NCBI RefSeq assembly: GCF_023053635.1
Contig: NC_086172.1
Coordinates: forward strand, 51,626,001 to 51,690,000
Source: Elgaria multicarinata webbii
Taxonomy: Eukaryota; Chordata; Lepidosauria; Squamata; Anguidae
Direction of reading: 5' to 3'
DNA: 64,000 nt
The notes beneath the pieces are model-generated. The model saw nothing but the letters and a program-made list of their open reading frames with translations. It had not been told where the DNA came from and did not search any database. The position numbers and the translations under genes were made by a program. Positions 46,792 through 57,997 of the stretch are shown here, one piece after another. Every line of letters begins with the position of its first letter. Within the stretch, counting starts at the first letter, position 1.

Positions 46792-48689
46792 AGATGTCTG
46801 CACATGTGACATTGGATGTCACTCTTATTTCTCATACAGAATATAAGCAACAGGCAGCAAAGGTTACAGACATGGAGAATCATATATATGGAAGTGTTTC
46901 AGAATGTGCTGGCAAAACAGATGCCTATGTGATATGTCAAAATATTTTTTTGGTAGCGTTTTCACTTGATTAACAAAAAAAAACTTGACTAATTATGTTT
47001 TGCGGAACTTTTCATATGAGTAAAACAAATAGGCTTGGATCCTAACTTTCCTTCTGTGAAAGAAATAGAGCTTATGTTCAGAAAACAAGGTTCCCCCACC
47101 TCCCCCTGCCTGCTGTAACCCTCTGCGCCTCCTAAAAACCTGCTCTTGGGTTGGCTATATCTCATGATGTTTAAAGGAAGAAGAGAAAGATTAAGAGGAA
47201 ATGTGCTATCAATTTTCTGCTTCTTTTCATATAGAGCAATTGAGGACAATCTAATGAAAATGTTATTAGAAAGGCAACAGTATGCATACTGAAATGGATT
47301 TTTTTTCTGACTGCATTATGCACTATGTGTGTGCCTGCACAAAATGGCAATATAGTTATGTTATTTTGCTGATATTCTGAGTAATATAAACAAATGGCTC
47401 AGCAAAGTCTGTATACTAGATAAGCTGTGCTAGGTGTGAAACAGCCATGCCACATTATTTATGGTACTGTACAACCTTTCAGGTTGTATTTTTCTATCCC
47501 AGACATCAGTGATGCTGTGAGGTTTGTGTGACCTGATTCTATCATCTGCCCAATGCATTCAGTCATTTATCATCTTCTACTAAATTTCTAAGGATTCAAC
47601 TTTCAACTTGCTTACTATCGCAAATTAGATTAGCTGACACTTAAAAATGGTTTCTGCTCCATTATTATTCTTTAGCAATATGTTAGATTTCTGCTCACAG
47701 GAATATAACTTTGATTTACTTGGACTTTTCTTTCATATTCTTAAGCCATGGAAAACCCTGCATTAGGAGACAATACTAATATCTTCCCCCCCAAATTCAC
47801 TACATTGTGCCAAAAGAAGAAGAAGAAAAGTGTAATACCTTTTATTGGTATGTGTCAAGGAAATGCTTCAGGTTATCTCACTCTTAATGCCAAATGTGGA
47901 GGCCCAGCAAGAGTCGCAAAGCAGCAGAGTGCCAATCATATCTCAGGCGTTTCAAGCATGCCTTATTTTCAGGGTGGCTTAGTGTGGCATGTGAACTTGC
48001 CCACTGTTTCAGTGACTTTCCTGAAATCCCCTCTGGTCAGACTTTTGATTGAATCCTCCTGATACTGGGCTCTGCTGCCTGCTGGTCATTTCATCAAAAC
48101 CTCAGACAGCATGGCCACCTTCCACAGCCACCAGCACCAGAATCCAGGTCTCCCTCCAGAAGAGTTCTTGCAGAATGACCTTCTCTTTTCCCAGCTTTGA
48201 GTACTGCTCCTTCATCTAACAATCCTTAACTCCAGTACCCCATCACCAACTGACTCTAACTGACCCTAACAGTCTCTCACTGACTTCTTACTGACTTTTT
48301 AAGATTTCCTGATCAATCATGTTCCTTATGGAACTGCCACTCACCTATGTCAATCAACTTGACCAATCCAAACAAAGGTATCTTCTCCCCTAGACATTTT
48401 AACTCAGCCTGATGCCTCCCTTCATAAGCCAGAATAAAGTGCAAGTGGTTTACTGAAACATAAATTGGACCAGAACCTACAACTATTTCCTGGGAATACA
48501 CATATCTAAAAACTGTGGAACAGCCATTTTGTAACAAGTTGTGGGGAAGCAAGTCTTCACCACTCGGTGAGAAGTAGACACTATGGAGAATGCAGGCGAT
48601 GAAAACAATAGACCAATGTGTTCTCCTACCCAACCCCCACCCAAGTAACCTCTATCATTACACAATATCTAACAAAAGCCTGGGTGCTC
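46792..48689. other. intronic unique DNA
   Basis: No exon or convincing repeat. The frames at 47748-48062 and 48313-48633 (minus) have no recognised domain. Confidence 0.5.
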
Positions 48690-49030
48690 ATGTGACAGCC
48701 TTAGTCAGGAGTGCTTTTGCTCAGCCGAGGCTGATAAGCCAACTGTGCCCTTCCTTGAAATGTCAGATCCGGCCATGGTAACACATGCCTAAGTTGTATC
48801 TCAATGGATTACTGTACTTCATTCTAGTGGATCTGCCTTTGAAAAGTATTTGGTATGTTCACATAGTTCAGACTGCTGCTGTTGCCTGACTTTTAACTGG
48901 AGTTGGTTATCAGCTTCACCTGTTACAACTAGTCTGGCTTCCAGTTTCTTTCTGGATAGAATTTAAAAAGCTGGTTATGTCCTAAAGGCCTAAACAGTTT
49001 CTACACAGTTGGTGGACTCTGCAGTTGGTG
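48690..49030 (+). mobile_element. degenerate L2-like LINE ORF2 fragment, first half
   Basis: Broken frames show equivalents of the 38075-38400 protein: QLCPSLKCQIRPWxxHA, then the QNRAARLLTG region, then SLASSFFLDRI in place of LHWLPVQVRARF. Several stops and frameshifts make this an old copy. It continues at 49686-49830. Confidence 0.6.
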
Positions 49031-49685
49031 CAGAAGTATGTATGTTTGTCAATTAAAATAAAGTTTTCTTTTTAAAATCACCAAATGGTCCTGCATGCTT
49101 CCAGAACCTGTGAGCTTTCAGGACTTGCAAAATGTTTAGGGCACAGAAATAAGAGTAACTTATGTCATTATTTGGAGAGGGACCTCTAGCTTCATCTAGA
49201 ATGCTGCTACCACTTAGTGGTGGTGGGGAGGAGGAGACATTCTCCTGCTGGAAGAATATTAAGGTCTTTGGGAGAGGCCTTTTTCTGAATCCTGCCAAGA
49301 TCAGAGGCACATTTGGAGAAGTTAGAAAGCCAAAGTCTCTCCTTGCTCCAGATTTGTTAGCCTTCACTATTCAGATCCCTCAGCATAAGGACTACAGCTA
49401 TAGTTCTGGTGAGTGCTAAATTCTTGGGAGAAAAACATGTATTCTGTTATCTTGCATCTAATATGATATTGCTGTCTTTATGCTTTTAAATTTTTGTATA
49501 TTTGTTTTTAATGTTCACTGTTTTAACTTTTGTAAACCGCCCAGAGAGCTTTGGCTGTGAAGCTCTCTGTAATAAATAATTAAATAAATAATAAATAAAT
49601 TAAAATTTAATTAAAATTAAATTTAATAAATTTATTTATTAAATAAATAAATAATAATCTGTAATAAATAATTAAATAAATAAAT
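49031..49685 (+). mobile_element. insertion in the LINE: repeat segment plus LINE tail and AT-rich satellite
   Basis: The segment 49045-49190 recurs at 51765-51905. A LINE tail (gtaaaccgcccagagagctt, 49533-49552) follows at 49470-49590. After it comes an irregular AATAAATT-rich tract to 49685. Together these separate the two halves of an older LINE copy. Confidence 0.55.
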
Positions 49686-49830
49686 TTGGCATGTACTTGA
49701 AAGAGAGCTTTCTCAGTGGCTGTGCTCAAACTCTAGTGCTCTCTTCCTAGGGAAGCCTATCTAGCCTCCTCTCTGATCGCTTTTTACCTGGAATCAAAAA
49801 GACCTTGTTGCATAGACAGTACTTTGATTT
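49686..49830 (+). mobile_element. degenerate L2-like LINE ORF2 fragment, second half
   Basis: Translation gives ERAFSVAVLKL, then CSLPREAYLASSLIAFYLESK, the equivalent of RRAFSAVAPRLWNELPKEVRLAPTLYAF in the younger copy. Confidence 0.6.
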
Positions 49831-49964
49831 GTCTGATTGCATGCAGTACTTTGCTGATTGCATGCAATGATGCCAAATCATGTGTTTTATGCTACTAGAT
49901 ATTACTGGGACAGAGTGGGGTAGGAGATGTGGGGTTATTGGTTTTGGTGGTAGTCACACCTAGC

Positions 49965-50520
49965 ACTGTCTAAACATTGCGAGACAGATGCAAGAAATGA
50001 AGAGACGACACACAGAACTTTGGGTTTAAACAGGGCCACATTTTATTAAAGATCTGCAAAGGGGGTAAATCCTATCGGGCATCCAGCATGGCCTGTTTAC
50101 AGACCTTTCTGAGTACTGGTGAGCATTCTTGGGCAGTGGGTTGGCGCTGCCTCATTCGCCTTTCCACTGGCCATTCCCCTTGTGAGGTAGGGAGACCTTC
50201 CCTTGTCACCCCCAGACCCAGGCCACTGGGCTCAAGATGGGGTGGGAAAGGTTGGCCTCTGAGGTAATCCTTATCTCCCAGCCTGACCACAAGGCTCAAC
50301 ACTGGGAGCCCTCAGGAAATTACCTGTCACCGCAACAATGCCTGTTAAATGCTGGGAGGGGTAAGTGCCTATTTAAGAAACACTCCTTAACCCCTCCCAT
50401 TCCAGTGGCACCACCCGCAGTTGCCCAACAGAAATTGGGCACGTCTCTCCCCTTACCCTGCCCGTAATTACCTCCCCACACCCAGGCTTTGCTGGGCATG
50501 GCAGAATGGTCATTATCTGT
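49965..50520 (-). mobile_element. possible solo LTR fossil, minus strand
   Basis: The segment is GC-richer than its flanks. On the minus strand it has an A/T-rich box in cttaaataggcact, a polyadenylation-like aataaaatgtggccctg and a closing cgtctcttcatttcttgcat part, in the order U3, R and U5. Ends and target duplication could not be fixed. A different repeat type is possible. Confidence 0.25.
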
Positions 50521-51764
50521 TCATGCAAACTGATGTCATTAGATGGAACCTTGATATGGTATATAATCCTGCACATACACTTCTCAGATCCTATTGATTT
50601 AAATAATGCACCAGGTTTCACCCTTTCTCATTTACACTACTTTTTATTGGGCTGTTTTTTTCCCTCTTTTACTAAATGTTCACAGTTTAAAAGCTAACAA
50701 TAAATAATACAGTGATTATGATCGTGTTATACTAAATTACTCCACATTTGTACAGGGCTGTTGTACAACATAACAAGATATTTTCTCTAATCTACAATGT
50801 CATGGTTTTAAGTACTGGTTTTCTTCATTAGGAACTAAACCGGATGATAAATGTTATTTCGTCTCCTTTTTGTTCATTCTTTTATTTTTCTGAGTTCTTT
50901 TTAACAAGGAAAAAGAATTGTTCATTAAGAAGTTATGGGCCCAGCCACTCTTTTCTTGCTTTCATTACGTTAATGGCCCTGTTAAGATTTAACAGAACTT
51001 ATATACTAATAACATCTATCTCAGCAAACTTTCTAATTGCAGTTATGAAGCCAACTTCTATTGAACACTCTATATTTACATTAGCAGCCATCCCAAGCAT
51101 CACTTTATAAAAAATTATAAAAATTAGCAATTACTTCTGGGCTCTAACAGCATAGAAGAACACAATCTGTGTATTAGCCATTTTCTGTATATGGACACTC
51201 CTGTCCGAATGGGGACCATGTGATAAACACACACACACCAGCATTCAGTACACAAAGGTACACCCCAAATGCTTCTATACTTTACATTTACTGCCAGACA
51301 GAACGATGTTGCTGTCAGCCGTGGGATGTTCAGAGACATCTTACTTTATCGTTACTCTGTATGTTTTGTTCAAATTAGAGCCAAGTCTTGCTCTGGGGAT
51401 ATAAACAGAATTTTTAATGTAAATCTGCTGGGCAGAACATTAAACTCTCTTAGATAAATAAACCCATTCACCATGTTGTCACGAACAGGTACTTCAGTGT
51501 GGTAAATGATGAATAATAAGCTGTTACAATGGTGCATGCCACAACCAATCAGTAAAAACACATTTTAATTGTTCATTATTGTATAATGGTAAGCTGCCTC
51601 AAAAATGTATCTTGTTGATGCCACGTAAAATATATATTTAATAATCATTCTAATAGACAATTAGGTGGGTTAAGTGCCTGCCACTTTGGAAGCAAAATGA
51701 GGCCACTCCAAAATAACATAGTGGTTTTTACATAGTTGGAAGACTTTCTAGATAGAAGAAGTAG
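50521..51764. other. intronic unique DNA
   Basis: AT-rich, no exon or repeat recognised. Confidence 0.5.
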
Positions 51765-51905
51765 TTTGTCAATAAAAATAAACGTTTTTTTTTCCAGTTA
51801 CCAAAACAGTCCTGCAAGCTTCAAGAACTTATGAGCTTTCAAGACCTGAGAATGTTGAAGACAAAAATCAAGAGGAACTCATCTCATCATTTGGAGAGGA
51901 ACATA
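51765..51905 (+). repeat. dispersed repeat segment, paired with 49045-49190
   Basis: Shared order: gtttgtcaat, aaaataaa, a T-run, then accaaa/accaaaa, gtcctgcaagcttcaagaac, tatgagctttcaagacct and catcatttggagagga. The two copies lie 2.7 kb apart in the same orientation. Family unknown. Confidence 0.6.
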
Positions 51906-52811
51906 AGAACATTAAGAAGTGCCATGCTGGGAAACGTCAGAGTGTCGTGTAAGAAAGAAAAGAGGGAAAGGAGAGAGAAAGGATTGAACCCTTGAACATC
52001 TTATAGTAAGTATTCCGGAGGGAGAGGATTATGCTATTAGGTTAAAAATCTCCCTTCCTTGTAATATCTAAGGGGGATTCTCTTTCCAATTCTCTAAACA
52101 ACAATAAGTTTGGGGCTCCTGTTCCAGACTGGCCTGGAACCTGAAGATAACATACATTGCAATATTTCCTTTTTCTTTTCTTTTTTCAGGCCTATGCCAA
52201 CTTTCAGGGTGAATATTTTGTTGAAATGACGATTTGTTCTCTCTAGTACTAAACAGAATGGCCCAGAGCCTATCAGTGTGGAAATGAATGGGACCACCCA
52301 AATATAAAGTAAGAGTTTCAGCATACTTGGCAAACATATAGGTTTGTATTGGTTGGTAAATTAATATTTTTAATGGTCCAAGAATAGCACATGAGATTAT
52401 AAGACCAACAGAATGTTGAAGGGAGAGAAAAGTAATTAGCCTGCTCGCTATATAGCAATGAAGTGCTCAAAGTTGAAACTAGCAGTGGGCCCCATTCCTG
52501 AGCTCTTTAGTGCTTATAGCACAGTGGTGTGTGTGTGTGTTCCATTCTCCCCCTGTCCTCAGAAGCTCCCCACCCTCAGGAGGCCTGAATGGAATTACAA
52601 GGTTCCTTCTGCAAGGTGGCTGAACAGGAGCATACCTGTTAAAGGCTGAGGATACTACAGAGCTAAAGATCCCCACTGGTAATAGTACTAATGAAAAATA
52701 CAAGGTATTTCTTAACTAGAGATTGGTGGAACCATCAGATTCCCATGGGTTCTATTTCAAATTTACTGAAATCTAAACCAACGACAATAAGTGGAGAAGA
52801 ACTACTGATAG
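51906..52811. other. intronic unique DNA
   Basis: A (GT) run near 52529-52540. No exon recognised. Confidence 0.5.
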
Positions 52812-53782
52812 TAGTAGAGCGGCTTAGCTTCAAAATCGTGCACGTTGTGATACAAGTGTAAAATTTGATATGGTGGTATTTATGACCATGTCGTTTAAAA
52901 TTAGATATAGAGGGATCTCAGGAAATCATCGTAATGACCGCCATCTTGGAAAATGGTGCCCAAACTCCAGTTTTCGTGCAATAACTCTATTATTTGTAAT
53001 CTTACAGTAAAGATGTCTCAGTACAAAATTAAAGAGCATAAAATTTGCTACAAATGGCCCCTATCTGAGTTTCCTTATACAGGTGGGTGTTTACTAGGGC
53101 TCGCTATAATGCTCTCCCTTCCAAGTTCACAGAAGGCAGATATCAAGGAATTCCAGTCCCCCAAAGGTTATGCCCATGTGATTAAGGTGAGATAGAGACA
53201 TCCTCTACTACAGGATTTTACTACAGTGCTTTTACACTGATCATTCTACTCAAAGGCCCGGTCAGGTTTAATCCATCCTCTACTACAGGATTTTCCAGGT
53301 AACACTGAAGAATTTTATACCAAGTTTCTCCTTGCCGATAGAAACCCCTCAGTTACTTATAAGGTTGCTAAATTCTGCCACTTGGCTATGAGGACACATC
53401 ATAACCTATTAACCTCGGAGGACTGTTAAATCTCTGGGAGATGGGAACTAAGGATCTGTACGACTTTGTATGGTTGTTGTTGCTGGATTAATGTTGTGCT
53501 GGTCTTGGGCTGTAATAAAGTGATTTGATTTGATTTGCTACAAAAAACTCATTAACAATCTTTTCATAGGAGCAACCCTCATTGAGATATAAAGGTTTTA
53601 TTCCTTCCCATTTGTCTGAGACGTCAACAAGATGCACTACCTCACCCTCATTTCAATCTTGCACTTTGTGCTTCTATATCTAATTTTAATCTACATGGTA
53701 ATAAATAGCACCATACCAAATTTCACCCTTGTATCACAATGTGCACGGTTTGGCCAGAAATTGTCATTAAGCTGCTCTACTA
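52812..53782. mobile_element. element with long terminal inverted repeats (about 100 bp)
   Basis: 52812-52910 (tagtagagcggcttagcttc to ttagatatag) is the diverged reverse complement of 53674-53782. Outer bases read TA then gtagagc on both sides, which would fit a Tc1/mariner-like TA target. No transposase is seen. The interior includes a LINE 3' end at 53085-53545. The arms differ by many substitutions and small gaps, so the element is old. Confidence 0.55.
53085..53545 (+). mobile_element. non-LTR retrotransposon 3' end with (TGATT)n tail
   Basis: The plus-strand translation gives ARYNALPSKFTE, QGIPVPQRLCPC and, in another frame, FLLADRNPSVTYKVAKFCHLA. This order is known from LINE C-termini. 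The 3' end is gtaataaagtgatttgattt plus further gattt units. The clade is not assigned (not the L2 or CR1 types of this window). A 21-bp segment (catcctctactacaggattt) is duplicated at 53199 and 53274. Confidence 0.55.
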
Positions 53783-54464
53783 GAGGGGCAGGCTAGCCTC
53801 ACCAAGCAATGGGGAGCTGATAATTCACCAGGCCATCCCAAATGCCCCACATTGCAGTAATGCCATTATACAGCATGTACTAGCCACAACTGAAACCAAA
53901 ATATGACCTGATAGACCAACAGGCTAATAAACGAAAACACCATTTGGAAATAATAATATGGAAATTTTAGCTTTCATTTCTTAAATTTCTAGATTACCAC
54001 TTTACACAAGTCCCTAGTAATTATACTTTTCCCTCCTTTTGTTTTAATGTTAGGAAATAATTTTGCTGCTGAAAAATGCATCCCCATTGCCAGCATATAA
54101 ATGATTAAATACAAATTATTTCATCTAATGAGGTAGGGCTTTTTGCTTCAGAACAGAAGATCTATGACTGTACTCAAGGCTGAAACACAAAATCTAATTG
54201 CTTTAGCCTCAGTTAAGATAGACTATCTAAGCTTTCATTTTAGCTAATGAAGAAATGCAGTATTTTAATCCCAGGGAGTACTGGAAAGCCTCAGGAAGGC
54301 TGAGTTGTGCAACTATTTAAGCACAGTTTTTAGGCCACATTTACACTGCAGATTATCTTTCTTCTATGTCTTGTATCATTCTTGGCTTGTTTCGATTACA
54401 CCAAATAGAATGTGAAGGTTTGTCACCTCCAATGCTCCCTGTATTAAAATGCTGTCTTTTTTTA
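53783..54464. other. intronic unique DNA
   Basis: Nothing recognised. Confidence 0.5.
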
Positions 54465-54572
54465 ATTGTGCTTTTAACCTGTTGGTTGTTTTATTATGGT
54501 TTTAGTTTTTGTGAACCACCCAGAGAGCTTCGGCTATTGGGCGGTATAAAAATTGTAATAAATAAATAAATA
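54465..54572 (+). mobile_element. L2-like LINE 3' tail
   Basis: gtgaaccacccagagagctt, cggctattgggcggtataaa and (AATA)n. Confidence 0.75.
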
Positions 54573-55109
54573 AAGAACATACTGGAATTTCTGGATATTC
54601 CAATTTGGATTCTATCACTCTCCTTTTAAGCCACACTGAGTGGACTCAAACAATCGTTATAATATTCAATATATAGGAATACTGCAATAAACTGAAGCAT
54701 GAAAATTGCCCCTTTTCAAATGGGAACAACTTTTGGTATGATAACTCCACCATACCATACTACTTGATCTCTGTATTATCAGATGTTGTGAGAGTAGTAC
54801 TGCCATGAAAAAAAAATGGGGGTGGGGAGAAAGAAATGAGATGCCTCATATTAGCAACAAGACATTCCCGGTTTTCTTTGGTTCATGCATAAATTTACAA
54901 ACAGAAAATTACAATTCCAAAAAACTCTTTGGAGATGTGCATGATTTTTATAAAAATGTTGGTTCTGTTCATTAAACCACCATTGCAATGTTCTTCATTG
55001 CCAATGGGCTCTTATTCAGAGCATATTTGGAGGTTAGACTACTCAGTTTGGAAAAATAACTGTTTCAAAACTTTATTGAACTATTCAACACCTAGGAAAA
55101 AGAAACTGA
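54573..55109. other. intronic unique DNA
   Basis: No exon or repeat recognised. Confidence 0.5.
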
Positions 55110-55345
55110 ATGCACAGTTACAAGATGGGGTATACTTGGAATTTTTACAGATCACAAGCTGAATATGGGGCAACAGTGTGAAGTGGCTGCAAAAAAGCAA
55201 ATGCTGTTTTGGGCTGCATTAAAAGAAGTATAGCTTCTAAATCATGAGAGGTACTTTCCCCTCTATTCAGCACTGGTTAGGCCTCATCTTGAGTATTGTG
55301 TCCAGTTTTGGCACTATTCTTCAAGGATGCAGACAAGCTGGAGGG
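55110..55345 (+). mobile_element. CR1 LINE ORF2 fragment
   Basis: Broken frames encode TDHKLNMGQQCEVAAKKANA, then a GCIKRSIASKS-like block, then SALVRPHLEYCVQFWHYS, matching the CR1 copy at 14937-15656. The fragment stops at DKLE-like sequence, where a CpG-rich MITE seems to begin. Confidence 0.75.
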
Positions 55346-56002
55346 GGTTCAGTGGAGGGGGGGAGGATGTCGGACTTTCCAGTTTCTGGGATCGTCCTTC
55401 AGGATGCACACGCCAGTGCAACATTCTGGAAGTCAAGAGGGATGTTCTGGGTGCAGCGTGTGTGCTCTTAAGAAGGGAGAAATTTGCGCAATTGCATGGG
55501 CGCAATCCTTAGCCAAAGGTAAGTTCTTTTTTTAAAAAAAGCCAACTTTAAAACTTGGCGCCCCAAGACACTGAGAGCCATCTCCAGGGATGGTGAAAAT
55601 GCTGCCACCCTCCTGTACAGTCCTATTTTTTGTATGTTCTGTGTTTTAGAATTTTATATTTTGTATACTTGTTTTTATCTCAATTTTAGAATTTCTGTAA
55701 ACCGCCCAGAGAGCCCTGGCTATGGGAGCGGTATATAAGTGTAATAAATAAATAAATATGTCTGTTTGAAGAGCCTTGCTACTTGCAGGGAGGAGGGAGG
55801 ACCCGGGTGTTCGTGCTACACTGCTCATGGTCCTCAGTTTGTCCTGGGACCACAGGAAAAATCGGGGTAAGTGGAGTCCCAGTTATCCCGGGACAACTGA
55901 GAGGTTGTCCCTTGTTGACCCCGGGATTAGCTGAGCGTCATTTGGATGCACAGGGATGACCTCGAGCTGACCCTGGCATAAATGGCTAGTGTAGAAATGG
56001 CC
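55346..56002. mobile_element. CpG-rich MITE, degenerate copy with LINE tail inside
   Basis: The right part has tcccgggacaac, ttgaccccgggattag, catttggatgcacagggatg and the terminus ggctagtgtagaaatggcc. The left part has caaaggtaagttctttttttaaaa, as in the copy at 29728. A LINE tail at 55610-55766 lies between. The left end is uncertain. Confidence 0.55.
55610..55766 (+). mobile_element. L2-like LINE 3' tail
   Basis: gtaaaccgcccagagagccc, tggctatgggagcggtatat and (AATA)n, inside the preceding MITE. Confidence 0.7.
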
Positions 56003-56654
56003 TATGTAAAAACCTAAAAACTGTTATTAATCACAAGACGAGCCTCCATGGATGGAAAAGTAAGTAAATGAACTTCTGTTAGTGAATGTGTACTAGCCTT
56101 TCAATTTTACACATTTCCTCTGGAGTTATGTAATAGAAAGCCCATGGGGAGAGAGAACACTTAATCAAGAATAAGGCTTCTGTACTTTTAGGATTAGATA
56201 GTGTTGCCTTGAGGGCTACACTTTAGTGCTCAAAAGCACTGGAGTACAAAAGCAGGAGAAAATCTTTCTTGTGTCTCAAACTACACCTTGCACATGCTAC
56301 ATCCTGTAGACAAATGTCCAGTGACAGTTTTCTGATTTCTGACTATGCCTTGTTCATTGGTTAAATGCTCTTGCTGCATATCCTATAAGAGATAACGCTG
56401 ATATGTTTCTGCTTGTGGTGCTGCAAATTCTTCTTCTTAGATACTGGAAAAGGCAACTTGGCTGGATTCAAAAAGGTATTCTTTTTTTTAGCTTCACTTA
56501 TCTTCCTATAAGCAATGTTGCAAGAACTATGAAAAGGCAAGTCCCAATGACTATTCTTCTGGCAAAAGTCCTTTGCTGTTAAGTTTTTCACCCTTAAGTA
56601 TATTTCAATACTGCTAGCTGGTAAAAACTTCCCTTTGAGGATGTTGTACAAACT
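56003..56654. other. intronic unique DNA
   Basis: No exon or repeat recognised. Confidence 0.5.
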
Positions 56655-56960
56655 TATGCCGTTTCTACACCAGCCCGAAAATCCAGGCTGGTCACGGCTG
56701 AGTCCCTGTGCATCCAAATGATACACAAGAACTCCCGGAGCCAAGGGGGGATGAGCACAGGTTTTCTCAGGGATAAATAATAAATAAAATCTGTTTCTTC
56801 CCACAGTCTTGCGATTGTCCTGAGACAGTGGAACATGAGGGCACCCGTCCTGGCTTCTTTGCTCCTCCCCGTAAGTAGCAGGGAAAAGTAGAGGGAATGA
56901 GCCAGGCCAGGAGGAATCAGGGGTGGGGGAGCAGGATCGGAGAACCATAACTGGTTCTTT
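56655..56960. mobile_element. CpG-rich MITE family, diverged copy
   Basis: It starts gccgtttctacaccagcc after tta. It carries ccctgtgcatccaaatgata, cccacagtcttgcgattgtc and ggcttctttgctcctccccg, the same order as in 32736-33210. The right end was not found and may extend toward 57000. Confidence 0.55.
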
Positions 56961-57718
56961 TAAGATTCATGTATCATTGTGCCATGGCCATTGCTCTGAA
57001 GAGCTAGGGAAGGAGGGAGCTTTTTTCTTTCTTTCCTTCCAGGCAAGAAATACCTTTATCTATAAGAAAACCTCTGGGATGAAACTGCTGCACACTCTAA
57101 ATTTTCTGCTCTCTCGAAAGAGACAACGCAGCCAGGATTCCCTATGCCCTTTGCTTGATTGGGGAAGACATGGATGCTGGTAGGCATGCCAGATCCTGTG
57201 AACCATGAAGTGATAATCCAGGAACATATCTGATCAGAACCAACGTCAACAAGAGCAGAAAGATGCAAAAGCAATTCTGCCCTCCTCATGCAGATCACTG
57301 TTTTGGATGGAGCTTCAAATCTCCAAAAAGAAATTTTCAAACAGTGAAAGCTTAAAAAGGTTAAAGCAAGATAATATAGTTACCCTATAAGTAATTTATC
57401 TTTATAGGCTAAAAGAGATCAATTAAAGTTTCTCTCAGGTAGTAAATTCAAACAGTGACTTATGGCATTGCAATATTCGCTTTATATGCTAATCGGCTAT
57501 GTAAGCATACTGCCTCGTTTGTAATGAGAAGTTCTAACCAAGGCTGTGTTGAATGTTTGCCTGTTTGAGTTGGGAGTGGAAGTAGAGACCCAAAAGTGGG
57601 GTTTAAAGGCCTGCTTGCAGTTGTTCACTGCTGTTTGCTGCATCCACACAATGATATCCAGAGAATCCTGGTTTATCGTTTGTGAGCAGTATGCCTGTTC
57701 ATGCAGCCCAAATGCTTC
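56961..57718. other. intronic unique DNA
   Basis: Nothing recognised. Confidence 0.5.
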
Positions 57719-57936
57719 CACTTGGCTCCTCCCACCAGTAGGAGCAGTTAAACTAGACAAGAACTGAAAGCTTAGAACTATGTCAAAAGCCGGAACAGCA
57801 AAACAGGATTTGTTCTTGGTTTACAATTCCTGCCTTATTTGAGAGGGACAAGCCAAGAGCCCCAGTGTGGATGTAACACTAAACTTTCAATTCCTGGTTA
57901 GTTTAGCTGCTCCCACTGGTGGAGGAGCCATGTGGA
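57719..57936. mobile_element. foldback element with about 57-bp arms
   Basis: cacttggctcctcccaccag (57719 onward) through aactgaaagcttag pairs with ctaaactttcaattcctggt through ggtggaggagcc (ending near 57930). The spacer is about 105 bp. Non-coding, superfamily unknown. Confidence 0.6.
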
Positions 57937-57997
57937 AGTGATCAGGTTGTGTGTACCAGCACATAGTTCATGAATGGTAAGACATGTTTCTCTACAA

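Noticed and set aside
47090-47160. Possible fourth copy of the tctgctctggagg hairpin repeat
   Set aside because: Only the cctgctcttgg part resembles it, and the hairpin partner is missing.
56361-56948. 195-codon minus-strand frame
   Set aside because: It crosses a CpG-rich MITE and unique sequence and resembles no known protein.
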